From Thermoanaerobaculaceae bacterium (GTDB lineage: Bacteria > Acidobacteriota > Thermoanaerobaculia > Thermoanaerobaculales > Thermoanaerobaculaceae): a stretch of 9,066 nt of DNA. The notes beneath the pieces are model-generated. The model saw only the letters and a program-made list of their open reading frames with translations, was not told the DNA's origin and did not search any database. The position numbers were made by a program, and so were the translations under genes. Each line of letters opens with the position of its first letter. Within the stretch, counting starts at the first letter, position 1. The stretch covers positions 1 to 9,066 of the forward strand of contig JALHTD010000450.1 of NCBI GenBank assembly GCA_022865555.1. The letters run 5' to 3'. Shown piece after piece: positions 1 through 5,631 of the stretch.

Positions 1-357
1 CTCCGGCAGAACGGTCGGGCGGCCGCTGGTGCGGTCCACCGCCAGGTGGCGGGTTTCTCCCTCCGCCAGAACGGTCCCGTCCGGACCTTCCACCCTGTAC
101 TCAAACACGACGCGTCGGCTCGCGATCTCCCTTACACGCACCCAGACGGTGACCTGGTCGTCGTACCTGGCGGGGCGGCGATAACGGCAGGTGAGCTCGC
201 CCACCATCAGGAGCACGCCGCGACGCTCCCAGTCGGTGTAGGGCACTCCCACCGCGTGCGAGAGGGCTGTGCGCGCCACCTCGAACCAGACCGGGTACAC
301 GGCGTGGTGAACCACGCCCATCTGGTCGGTCTCGGCGTAGCGGGCGCGGACCGACAC
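1..357 (-). CDS. Acyl-CoA thioesterase, YbgC/4HBT hotdog family (3' end cut by the window)
   Basis: I translated this reading frame directly from the minus strand; it stays open to the window edge, giving 119 residues of a family usually about 130-150 long. Such enzymes hydrolyse acyl-CoA thioesters in the cytoplasm. The N-terminus shows the hotdog signature RYAETDQMGVVHHAVYPVWF at residues 6-25, with the expected catalytic Asp at residue 11, followed by the helix start EVARTAL. Later beta strands read VTVWVRV and VVFEYRV. I chose the GTG at 357 because AGGAG lies 11 nt upstream (369-373) and a TACAAT -10-like hexamer (385-390) predicts a transcript start near 378. An in-frame GTG at 378 is possible but lacks a ribosome site. 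The gene is divergent from the nicotinate phosphoribosyltransferase gene. Family assignment is confident; the acyl substrate cannot be read from sequence. Confidence 0.85.
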   Translation of the reverse strand, partial: MSVRARYAETDQMGVVHHAVYPVWFEVARTALSHAVGVPYTDWERRGVLLMVGELTCRYRRPARYDDQVTVWVRVREIASRRVVFEYRVEGPDGTVLAEGETRHLAVDRTSGRPTVLPE

Positions 358-384
358 CGGGAAGAATGCTCCTGGCACGACGGC

Positions 385-390
385 ATTGTA
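385..390 (-). promoter_or_regulatory. -10-like hexamer TACAAT for the thioesterase gene
   Basis: TACAAT on the minus strand differs from the sigma70 -10 consensus at one base. It would place the transcript start near 378, leaving a leader of about 21 nt that contains AGGAG before the GTG at 357. No convincing -35 hexamer is seen at 16-18 bp upstream, so this is a weak call. Confidence 0.35.
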
Positions 391-469
391 GCCGCCAGAA
401 GGAATGCTTCGTCCCCCGTAAGTCTTCCCCCGGGGTCGCGGGTGCCGTGCTAGGCTGTGCGGAGCACGA

Positions 470-1855
470 ATGAGAACGCCCGATCCTCTGCTCCTGTGCG
501 AGGACGAGCTTGGCCTCGTCACCGACCTGTACCAGCTGACGATGTTCGCCGCCTATCGGGAGAGCCGGCGCGGCGTCCGTGGCTGCTTCGAGCTCTGGTT
601 CAGAGATCTCCCCCCGCAGCGAAACTTCCTCGTGGCCGCCGGGTTGGAGCCAGCGCTGGCGTACCTGCTCGCGCTTCGCTTCACGCCCGAGCAGATCGCT
701 GCCCTGCGCAAGCTGGAGACGTTTCAGGGGGTCGCCGAGGGTTTCTTCGCGGACCTGGCCGGGCTGCGGTTCACGGGTGACGTGTGGGGGGTGCGCGAGG
801 GCACCGTGGCCTTTGCCGGCGAGCCGGTGCTCCGGGTCGAGGCACCCATCGAGCAGTCGCAGCTCGTGGAGACCTACCTGCTCGCGGCCGTCTCCTTCTC
901 GACGCTGGTGGCATCCAAGGCGGCCCGGGTGCGGCTCGCCGCGGGGGGCCGACGCGTCGTCGACTTCGGGTCCCGCCGCGCCCACGGCCCGCAAGCCGCG
1001 TGCTGGGCGGCGCGTGCCTCGTACCTGGCCGGGCTGGACGGGACCTCCAACGTGTGGGCAAGCTGCCGCCTGGGCGTGCCGCCCTCGGGAACGATGGCCC
1101 ACTCGTTCGTGCTGTCATTCTCCACCGAGCAGGAGGCCTTCCGGGCCTACTCGAAGACGTTTCCGGACCGCACCGTCCTGCTGGTGGATACGTTCGACAC
1201 GCTGGCAGCGGTGGAGCGGGCATGCCAGGACGCGGAGCTCCGGTTCGTGGCGATCCGGCTTGACAGCGGCGACATCGTGGAGCTCTCCAAGGCCAGCCGC
1301 GCGCTCCTGGACCGCAACGGGCGCAAGGAGGTGCGGATCGTGGCGAGCGGTGACCTGGACGAAACGCGAATCGCCAGCATCGTGGCCGCGGGCGCCCCGG
1401 TGGACTCCTTCGGCGTGGGCACACGCATGGTCACCTCGGCGGATGCCCCGACCCTGCAGGCGGTCTACAAGCTGGTGGCGGTCCAGGAGCCCGGCAAGGC
1501 CGCGCGGGGCGTCGCGAAGCGATCGGCGGGGAAGCGAACGGCACCGGGCACCAAGCAGGTCTGGCGCCGCCGGGGGCCGGACGGCGCCATGGTCGAGGAT
1601 CTGGTGACTTCCGTGGACGACGCTCCTCCGCAGGGTCCGTGGGAGCCGCTGCTGGAGCCCTGGATCCGCGGAGGGACGCTCTGCCGGGAGGTGCCGGCCC
1701 TCCAGGAGAGCCGCGAGCATGCCCGCAGCCAACTGGCCAGCCTCCCGGAAGAGCTGCGGGCGCTCGCCCAAGCGCCGCCTTTCCCCGTGCGGCTGACTCC
1801 CGCCCTTCAGGGATCGAGGAAGGATGACGCGGAAGCCGGGCCTGCCCGGCTCTAG
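470..1855 (+). CDS. pncB: Nicotinate phosphoribosyltransferase
   Basis: This cytoplasmic enzyme joins nicotinate to PRPP, with ATP hydrolysis, giving nicotinate mononucleotide for NAD salvage (Preiss-Handler pathway). The 461-aa length fits the longer clade that includes human NAPRT and mycobacterial PncB1/2. Motifs visible in order are TDLYQLTM (18-25), DFGSRRAHG (165-173), GTMAHS (207-212) with the His211 expected to be phosphorylated, VDTFDT (239-244), RLDSGD (263-268), ASGDLDE (292-298), the phosphate-binding GVGT (315-318) and PGTKQVWRR (359-367). All key motifs are intact, so it should be active. The ATG at 470 has GGAG at 461-464, five nt upstream. A TGCTAGGCT element (448-456) resembles an extended -10, but it would give a very short leader. 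The gene stands alone: divergent from the thioesterase and convergent with the 79-aa zinc-ribbon gene. The family assignment is secure; the C-terminal 90 residues are less conserved. Confidence 0.96.
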   Translation: MRTPDPLLLCEDELGLVTDLYQLTMFAAYRESRRGVRGCFELWFRDLPPQRNFLVAAGLEPALAYLLALRFTPEQIAALRKLETFQGVAEGFFADLAGLRFTGDVWGVREGTVAFAGEPVLRVEAPIEQSQLVETYLLAAVSFSTLVASKAARVRLAAGGRRVVDFGSRRAHGPQAACWAARASYLAGLDGTSNVWASCRLGVPPSGTMAHSFVLSFSTEQEAFRAYSKTFPDRTVLLVDTFDTLAAVERACQDAELRFVAIRLDSGDIVELSKASRALLDRNGRKEVRIVASGDLDETRIASIVAAGAPVDSFGVGTRMVTSADAPTLQAVYKLVAVQEPGKAARGVAKRSAGKRTAPGTKQVWRRRGPDGAMVEDLVTSVDDAPPQGPWEPLLEPWIRGGTLCREVPALQESREHARSQLASLPEELRALAQAPPFPVRLTPALQGSRKDDAEAGPARL

Positions 1856-1957
1856 CGCCGGCACTTTCCGCGGCTGGACTGTTGATGGGGGCGCCGTGAA
1901 GGTGCGGTGCCCCGGCCACATGGTGCACGGGTACGACAGCCGGCGGGTGGTCGGAGC

Positions 1958-2197
1958 CTACTCCTCTTCCTCGTCGTCCTCGTCGTAGTCGTCGAGGTGC
2001 TCCGACTCCTCGTCCTCTTCCTCGTCCTCGATCTCCTCGTCCATGTCCTGCTCGAACTCCTCGGGCAGGGAGAACGCGTCGGCGTCCGAGTTGCCGCATA
2101 CCTCGCAGGTGGCCCGGCGGATCTGACCCTCCCGCCAGATGAAGTCTTCCACCTCCGATTCGCACTCCAGGCAGATGAGGTAATCCGGTCGAGCCAT
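1958..2197 (-). CDS. Small zinc-ribbon protein with a highly acidic C-terminal tail
   Basis: I do not recognise a named family. The 79-aa product has two CxxC knuckles, C9/C12 (ICLEC) and C31/C34 (CEVCGN), spaced 18 residues apart as in a compact zinc ribbon. Residues 46-79 are almost pure acid: 26 of 34 are Asp or Glu. There is no signal peptide or membrane segment, so it is probably cytoplasmic. Residues 1-53 align without gaps to the 60-aa protein at 4115-4297, about 42% identical and sharing all four cysteines, so the two are paralogues on either side of the DAK2-DegV gene. The ATG at 2197 follows a GGGGGGA ribosome site at 4-nt spacing, and a good promoter lies at 2247-2275. The acidic tail could bind a basic partner or mimic nucleic acid; that is inference only. 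The zinc-ribbon call is firm, the function unknown. Confidence 0.85.
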   Translation of the reverse strand: MARPDYLICLECESEVEDFIWREGQIRRATCEVCGNSDADAFSLPEEFEQDMDEEIEDEEEDEESEHLDDYDEDDEEEE

Positions 2198-2246
2198 TCA
2201 TCCCCCCGTTGCCGGGCACAGCATGTGGTTGCGTGACCCGCTGACG

Positions 2247-2275
2247 AATGTAGCGGCCATGGCCCCGGGTTTCAA
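2247..2275 (-). promoter_or_regulatory. Sigma70-like promoter TTGAAA-17-TACATT for the 79-aa zinc-ribbon gene
   Basis: On the minus strand, TTGAAA (2275-2270) and TACATT (2252-2247) are separated by exactly 17 bp; each hexamer is close to consensus. The predicted start is near 2240, giving a leader of about 43 nt before the ATG at 2197. The promoter begins only a few bases after the stop of the upstream DAK2-DegV gene. It therefore suggests that the 79-aa gene can be expressed separately from that gene. It is the best two-part promoter in the window. Confidence 0.55.
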
Positions 2276-2281
2276 GAGCCC

Positions 2282-4063
2282 CTACGCCTCCAGCCGGCGG
2301 ACCGCCAGCCCCACCGCGCCGCGCCCCGTGTGGGCGGCGAGGACCGTCGTGAGGTTGACGATAGGGATGTCGGCGACGCCGAAACGGGCGCACAGCCGCT
2401 CGGCGACGTACTCGGCAGCGCCGACGGCGGCGGCGTGCGCGATCAGCAGGCGCACCGGCCTCCCACCGGCGAAGCGGACTGCCCGTGTGACCAGGCCTCG
2501 CAGGGACGCCACGAAGCCGAGGTGGATGCCGTCTCGCGTGGCTTTCCCGTCCGCGCCGATGGTGAGCACCGGGTTGATCCTGAAGAGGCCAGCGATTCGA
2601 GCCTGCGCTGCGGAAACACGGCCCCCACGGACCGCCGTCTCGAGGGAAGGGAAGGCCGCGAAGAGCTTGATCTCCCGGCTCACGCTCTCCGCAATCGATG
2701 CCGCCTCGTCCAGACTGGCGCCGGCGGCGATCGCCTCGCCAACCGCCTCTGCCACCAGACCGAGCGTGACTGAGATCTGGCGCGTGTCAACGACGCGAAT
2801 GCGCGTCGGATCCACCTGCTGGGCGGCGGCAAGCGCCGCCTGGTAGGTGCCCGAGAGGCCGGCGGAGAGGTGCAAGGACAGGATGCCCTCGTGGTTCTCG
2901 AGCAGGCGCCGGAAGGTGGTCTTGAAGTCCCCGACCGCGGGCTGGGAGGTCTTGGGAGGCACAGGCGAAGCGGCCAGGCGCTGGTAGAACTGGGGCGGCG
3001 TGATGTCCACGCCGTCCGTGTACGTCTCCTCGCCGAAGCTCAAGGTCAGGGGCACCTTCACCACCCCGATGGCGTGCGCGGTCGCCTCGGGGAGGTCGCA
3101 CGAGGAGTCGCTCACCAGCGCGATCGCGGCATTGCGCGCCGCCAGCTGCTGGAGCACCATGTCGTCGATCTTGGTGCGCTCGAGCTTTCCGAAGTCCGCG
3201 AGCAGGGTGAATAGTCGCTGGGGCTCGTTCGTGTGCAGGTGGACGCGCAGGCGCAGGCCGCCGCCGGCGACCACCAGCGACCCGCCGAGCGGCGTCACTG
3301 CCTTGGCGATCGCCTTGCGGTCCAGCTGCTCGCCCGTCAGCAGCCCCTCGGAGCAAAACCGGTACGTGAGGTCGAACTCGGCGTGCGCGGCGGCAAAAGG
3401 CGTCGGCTGTGCATCGGAGAGCCCCGCCCGTCGCCAACTGGCGGCCCTGCGGTCGCGGAAGAAGGTCGATATCCCCTCCAGGAAGTACACAAACCCCTGC
3501 GCCCCGGCGTCCACGACTCCGTGGCGAGCCAAAACCGCCAGTTGCTTGGGGGTGTTGGCGAGCGCCTCGCGCGCCCGCTCCAGGCCCTTGCCGAGCAGCT
3601 CCCCGAAGTCGTGGATCTTGGCTGTCTGCTCCTCGAGAGCGGCTGCCCACGCCCTCAGGACGGAGATGATCGTGCCCTCCACCGGCTGAGCCAGCGCCTG
3701 CTGCGCGGCCTCGCTGCCGCGGCGGGCCGCCGCGACGAACTCCCGTGTCGTGACGCTCACGCGGTTGCCGATGGACTCCGCCATGCCGTGCAGGAACTGC
3801 GCGAAGATCGCCCCCGAGTTGCCGCGTGCGCCATCCAGCGCCGCGTCCGCCGCGGTGCGGACGGTTTGCCCCACGGTAAGCTCCGTGGGGGTCATGAGCG
3901 CCGCCGCAGCAGCACGCAAGGTGGAGGCGAGGTTTGTGCCGGTGTCGGCGTCGGGCACGGGGAAGACGTTGATGCGGTTGAGCGTCTCCTGCTCCCGCAC
4001 AACCGCGAGTGCGCCCGCCCGCAGCGCCCGGGCAAGCCGTGGACCGGTTAGCTCCTGGACCAT
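2282..4063 (-). CDS. DAK2 (FakA-like kinase) fused to DegV (FakB-like fatty-acid-binding) protein
   Basis: This is probably a one-chain fatty-acid kinase: FakA-type kinases use ATP to phosphorylate a fatty acid held by a FakB/DegV carrier, giving acyl-phosphate for phospholipid synthesis. Positions count from the ATG at 4063 (593 aa). The DAK2 domain (about 5-205) has FPVPDADTGTN (34-44), with the metal-binding aspartates, GARGNSG (78-84) and GVVDAGAQG (182-190). The FakA middle domain (about 230-305) has FCSEGLL, then VHLHTNEP and KIDDM, keeping a Cys and two His in the places of the FakA zinc site. The C-terminal DegV domain (about 312-593) has VSDSSCDLP, PPKTSQP, SAGLSGTYQ and GGRVSAAQA. 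These are FakB lipid-binding signatures, not the degenerate DegV-like tail of ordinary FakA. The start at 4063 is preferred because AGGAG (4070-4074) lies six nt upstream. An ATG at 4078 is in frame but lacks a ribosome site. The domain calls are firm; the enzymatic role is inferred from the families. Confidence 0.92.
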   Translation of the reverse strand: MVQELTGPRLARALRAGALAVVREQETLNRINVFPVPDADTGTNLASTLRAAAAALMTPTELTVGQTVRTAADAALDGARGNSGAIFAQFLHGMAESIGNRVSVTTREFVAAARRGSEAAQQALAQPVEGTIISVLRAWAAALEEQTAKIHDFGELLGKGLERAREALANTPKQLAVLARHGVVDAGAQGFVYFLEGISTFFRDRRAASWRRAGLSDAQPTPFAAAHAEFDLTYRFCSEGLLTGEQLDRKAIAKAVTPLGGSLVVAGGGLRLRVHLHTNEPQRLFTLLADFGKLERTKIDDMVLQQLAARNAAIALVSDSSCDLPEATAHAIGVVKVPLTLSFGEETYTDGVDITPPQFYQRLAASPVPPKTSQPAVGDFKTTFRRLLENHEGILSLHLSAGLSGTYQAALAAAQQVDPTRIRVVDTRQISVTLGLVAEAVGEAIAAGASLDEAASIAESVSREIKLFAAFPSLETAVRGGRVSAAQARIAGLFRINPVLTIGADGKATRDGIHLGFVASLRGLVTRAVRFAGGRPVRLLIAHAAAVGAAEYVAERLCARFGVADIPIVNLTTVLAAHTGRGAVGLAVRRLEA

Positions 4064-4069
4064 CAGTTG

Positions 4070-4074
4070 CTCCT
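4070..4074 (-). promoter_or_regulatory. Ribosome-binding site AGGAG that selects the ATG at 4063
   Basis: AGGAG lies inside the first codons that would be read from the upstream ATG at 4078. It is six nt before the ATG at 4063, which is ideal spacing, whereas the upstream ATG has only CCTATACTCCG before it. The start at 4063 removes five residues from the longer reading. Confidence 0.6.
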
Positions 4075-4081
4075 GCATCGG

Positions 4082-4087
4082 AGTATA
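4082..4087 (-). promoter_or_regulatory. -10-like TATACT before the DAK2-DegV gene
   Basis: TATACT on the minus strand matches five of six -10 consensus bases. It would start a transcript near 4075, downstream of the 4078 ATG, leaving AGGAG and the 4063 ATG in the message. It therefore agrees with the 4063 start. No clear -35 is seen. It lies in the 36-bp gap after the 60-aa gene, so the two genes may be both co-transcribed and separately expressed. Confidence 0.3.
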
Positions 4088-4114
4088 GGCCGACCGGAAC
4101 GCCCGCGCACCGGC

Positions 4115-4297
4115 CTACCCCTCATCCTTATCCTCACTGGCGATCAGCTCCTCGAGGTCCTCCTCGGAGGCAAACGATGCCGGATCGTCGTTGCCGCAGA
4201 TCGGACAGTGCGCCTCCAGCAGGCGCCCGTCCTGCCACTCGAACACGTAGGAGGGGGTCTCACACTCCAGGCAGATCATGTACTCGGGCTGTGCCAT
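4115..4297 (-). CDS. Small zinc-ribbon protein, paralogue of the 79-aa protein
   Basis: The 60-aa product carries the same CX2C-X18-CX2C zinc ribbon as the 79-aa protein: C9/C12 (ICLECE) and C31/C34 (CPICGN), plus shared Y6, F19, W21, G24 and A29. The two differ mainly after residue 45; here the tail is short and only moderately acidic (SEEDLEELIASEDKDEG). There is no membrane segment or signal peptide. It is the first gene of the minus-strand set, with its stop 36-51 nt before the DAK2-DegV start (4078 or 4063), so an operon is likely. A TAGGAT hexamer ends exactly six nt before the ATG, which would make the message leaderless. The AGGA in TATAGGAT could also act as a weak ribosome site. I do not recognise a named family. 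Conservation between the two copies is good evidence that both are real genes. Confidence 0.83.
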   Translation of the reverse strand: MAQPEYMICLECETPSYVFEWQDGRLLEAHCPICGNDDPASFASEEDLEELIASEDKDEG

Positions 4298-4303
4298 GGC
4301 GCA

Positions 4304-4309
4304 ATCCTA
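4304..4309 (-). promoter_or_regulatory. -10-like TAGGAT placed for leaderless transcription of the 60-aa gene
   Basis: TAGGAT on the minus strand is followed by six bases (TGCGCC) and then the ATG at 4297, so a start seven bases after the hexamer would fall on the A of the ATG. The overlapping TATAGG (4311-4306), preceded by TGG, is an alternative extended -10. No -35 is evident, which is compatible with TANNNT-driven leaderless genes known in several high-GC bacteria. Confidence 0.35.
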
Positions 4310-4352
4310 TACCAGAGCCGAGCCGAAGGGGTGAGGCCGGGGGCGACGCAGG

Positions 4353-4380
4353 CCGGGACTCCCCGGACCGGGACCCGGGG
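4353..4380 (+). repeat. G/C-rich direct and inverted repeats between the divergent -10 elements
   Basis: CCGGGAC occurs at 4353-4359 and again at 4368-4374, a 15-bp period. The block can also fold: CCGGG-ACTC-CCCGG (4353-4366), or CCCCGG (4361-4366) with CCGGGG (4375-4380). It ends seven bases before the plus-strand -10 at 4387, where an operator would be expected. GC-rich DNA makes such palindromes by chance, so this is only suggestive. Confidence 0.35.
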
Positions 4381-4383
4381 CGC

Positions 4384-4392
4384 TGCTAAGAT
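4384..4392 (+). promoter_or_regulatory. Extended -10 element TGCTAAGAT upstream of the epimerase gene
   Basis: TGC followed by TAAGAT is an extended -10 arrangement. The transcript would start near 4399, about 276 nt before the epimerase ATG, and coincide with a GTG. No good -35 is present; the expected position is occupied by the G/C repeats. This is the only plus-strand promoter candidate I can see for the epimerase and the membrane-protein gene after it. Confidence 0.4.
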
Positions 4393-4398
4393 CGCGGT

Positions 4399-4671
4399 GT
4401 GAGCCGGCCGGCAAGAGTGCACGACCTCAACTGGCGGCGGGTGAGGCACCTGCGCAGCGCCACCCACCCGAGTGGGGGCATGACGCGCCGCCTCGTCGCC
4501 CCGCCGTGGGGTGTGCAGGAGAGGGTGTGGCGAGTGCGGCCGAAAGGGGATTTCGAAACCTTGGTTTGGGGCGCGCATGGCTCCAGCGTGGCGCTTTGCT
4601 ACGCGAACGGTATTCGCGGCACTGGTGGACGCCCGCTGCAGGTTGTGCCGAAGCCCGCACCGGAGAGGTGA
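4399..4671 (+). CDS. Doubtful 90-aa leaderless reading frame or leader of the epimerase gene
   Basis: The frame opens at a GTG exactly six bases after TAAGAT, and its TGA (4669-4671) lies just after the epimerase ribosome site and three bases before the epimerase ATG. This geometry would suit leaderless initiation and translational coupling. By hand count over 90 codons, G+C is about 70%, 60% and 80% at positions one, two and three: a coding-like order, but flatter than in the neighbouring genes. The product is rich in Arg, Gly and Trp, has no domain, signal peptide or membrane segment that I recognise, and looks rather like chance translation of GC-rich DNA. The same stretch holds small hairpins, for example CGCGAA-CGGTA-TTCGCG at 4602-4618 and CCCAC-CCGA-GTGGG near 4463-4476. 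It could therefore be an untranslated leader instead. I see no known riboswitch. Confidence 0.25.
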   Translation: MSRPARVHDLNWRRVRHLRSATHPSGGMTRRLVAPPWGVQERVWRVRPKGDFETLVWGAHGSSVALCYANGIRGTGGRPLQVVPKPAPER

Positions 4672-4674
4672 CAC

Positions 4675-5631
4675 ATGGGGACGATTCTTGTGACCGGAGG
4701 CGCCGGCTTCATCGGCTCACATCTCACCGCCCGGCTGCTGGCGCGCGGCGCCGACGTCGTCTGCCTCGACGACTTCAACGACTACTACGACCCCGCGTTC
4801 AAGCGCGAGAACGTCCAGCCGTTCCGCGGCAGCCCTCGTTGGCGCCTGGTCGAAGGCGACATCAGGGACTCTGCCCTGGTCGAGGAGACCTACCGGACCT
4901 TCGGGATCACGACGACGGTGCACCTCGCGGCCCGAGCCGGCGTCCGCCCCTCGATCCGCTTCCCCCGCCTCTACGAGGAGGTCAACGGGGTCGGCACGCT
5001 GAACCTGCTGGAGGCGGCGCGCCGGTCGGGCGCGCGGACCTTTGTGTTCGGCTCCTCGTCGTCCGTCTACGGGACCAACTCCAAGGTGCCGTTCTCCGAG
5101 GACGATCCCATCAACTGCCCCGTGTCCCCCTACGCCACGACCAAGCGCGCCAACGAGCTGATGGCCTACACCTACCACCACCTCTACGGGCTCTCGGTCA
5201 CGTGCCTGCGCTTCTTCACGGTGTACGGGCCCAGGCAGCGCCCTGAGATGGCGATCTACCACTTCACGGAGAAGCTCGCCCGCGGCGAGGCGGTCCCTCG
5301 CTACGGTGACGGCTCCAGCGCCCGCGACTACACCTACGTCGATGACATCGTGGAGGGCACCCTGGCGGCTCTGGACGCGGCCCCACCGTTCGAGATCGTG
5401 AACCTCGGCGGCTCGCGCACGACGATGCTGCATCGCCTCATCGAGCTGATCGCCGGCGCTCTGGGCACCGAGCCGCGGGTTCAAGCGCTGCCGCCGCAGC
5501 CGGGCGACGTCCCGATCACGTTCGCCGACGTGAGCAAGGCGAAGAAGCTGTGGGGGTGGGAGCCGCAGGTTTCGATCGAAGAGGGGATCCGGCGTTTTGT
5601 CGACTGGTTCAAGCAGAACCGCTTCCGCTGA
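4675..5631 (+). CDS. NAD-dependent epimerase/dehydratase, probable UDP-glucuronate 4-epimerase
   Basis: This cytoplasmic extended-SDR enzyme most likely interconverts UDP-glucuronate and UDP-galacturonate for surface polysaccharide. The 318-aa chain is a normal full length. Visible motifs are the NAD-binding GGAGFIG (8-14), an acidic pair after strand two (LDDFNDYYDP, 31-40), GDIRD (61-65), AARAGVR (85-91), the catalytic serine segment FGSSSSVYG (125-133), the YATTK pair Tyr153/Lys157, FFTVYGPRQRPEMA (180-193) and RDYTYVDD (217-224). The YDP segment, AARAGVR and GPRQRPEMA are features of the CapI/LpsL-type UDP-glucuronate epimerases rather than GalE or RmlB. The ATG at 4675 has GAGG six nt upstream. 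The next gene, for a membrane protein, starts inside its end, so the two are probably co-translated. The superfamily is certain; the exact substrate is inferred. Confidence 0.93.
   Translation: MGTILVTGGAGFIGSHLTARLLARGADVVCLDDFNDYYDPAFKRENVQPFRGSPRWRLVEGDIRDSALVEETYRTFGITTTVHLAARAGVRPSIRFPRLYEEVNGVGTLNLLEAARRSGARTFVFGSSSSVYGTNSKVPFSEDDPINCPVSPYATTKRANELMAYTYHHLYGLSVTCLRFFTVYGPRQRPEMAIYHFTEKLARGEAVPRYGDGSSARDYTYVDDIVEGTLAALDAAPPFEIVNLGGSRTTMLHRLIELIAGALGTEPRVQALPPQPGDVPITFADVSKAKKLWGWEPQVSIEEGIRRFVDWFKQNRFR

Noticed and set aside
448..456. Extended -10 TGCTAGGCT upstream of the NAPRTase gene
   Set aside because: It would place the transcript start inside the ribosome-binding site and there is no -35; mentioned only in the gene entry.
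101..1102. Long minus-strand open frame opposite the thioesterase and the start of the NAPRTase gene
   Set aside because: Its product has no motif and is low-complexity Gly/Arg/His-rich; two clear protein families are encoded on the overlapping frames.
1115..1921. Minus-strand open frame of 268 codons opposite the NAPRTase gene
   Set aside because: It is antisense to the conserved GVGT, RLDSGD and GTMAHS motifs, and no family is recognisable in it; typical of GC-rich antisense frames.
1856..1957. Bidirectional terminator between the convergent NAPRTase and zinc-ribbon genes
   Set aside because: No hairpin of adequate stem length with a T-rich tail could be found on either strand; only scattered GC-rich self-complementarity.
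1961..2046. Triplet-like repetitive DNA as a CRISPR or microsatellite array
   Set aside because: The repetition is explained by Asp/Glu codons in the acidic tail; there is no repeat-spacer structure.
3233..4051. Plus-strand open frame of 272 codons opposite the DAK2 domain
   Set aside because: It is antisense to conserved DAK2 motifs; its composition is unlike a protein.
4540..4575. tRNA or tmRNA-like element suggested by GGATTTCGAAACC
   Set aside because: No acceptor stem, anticodon arm or CCA-proximal pairing can be built around it on either strand, and the T-loop spacing is wrong.
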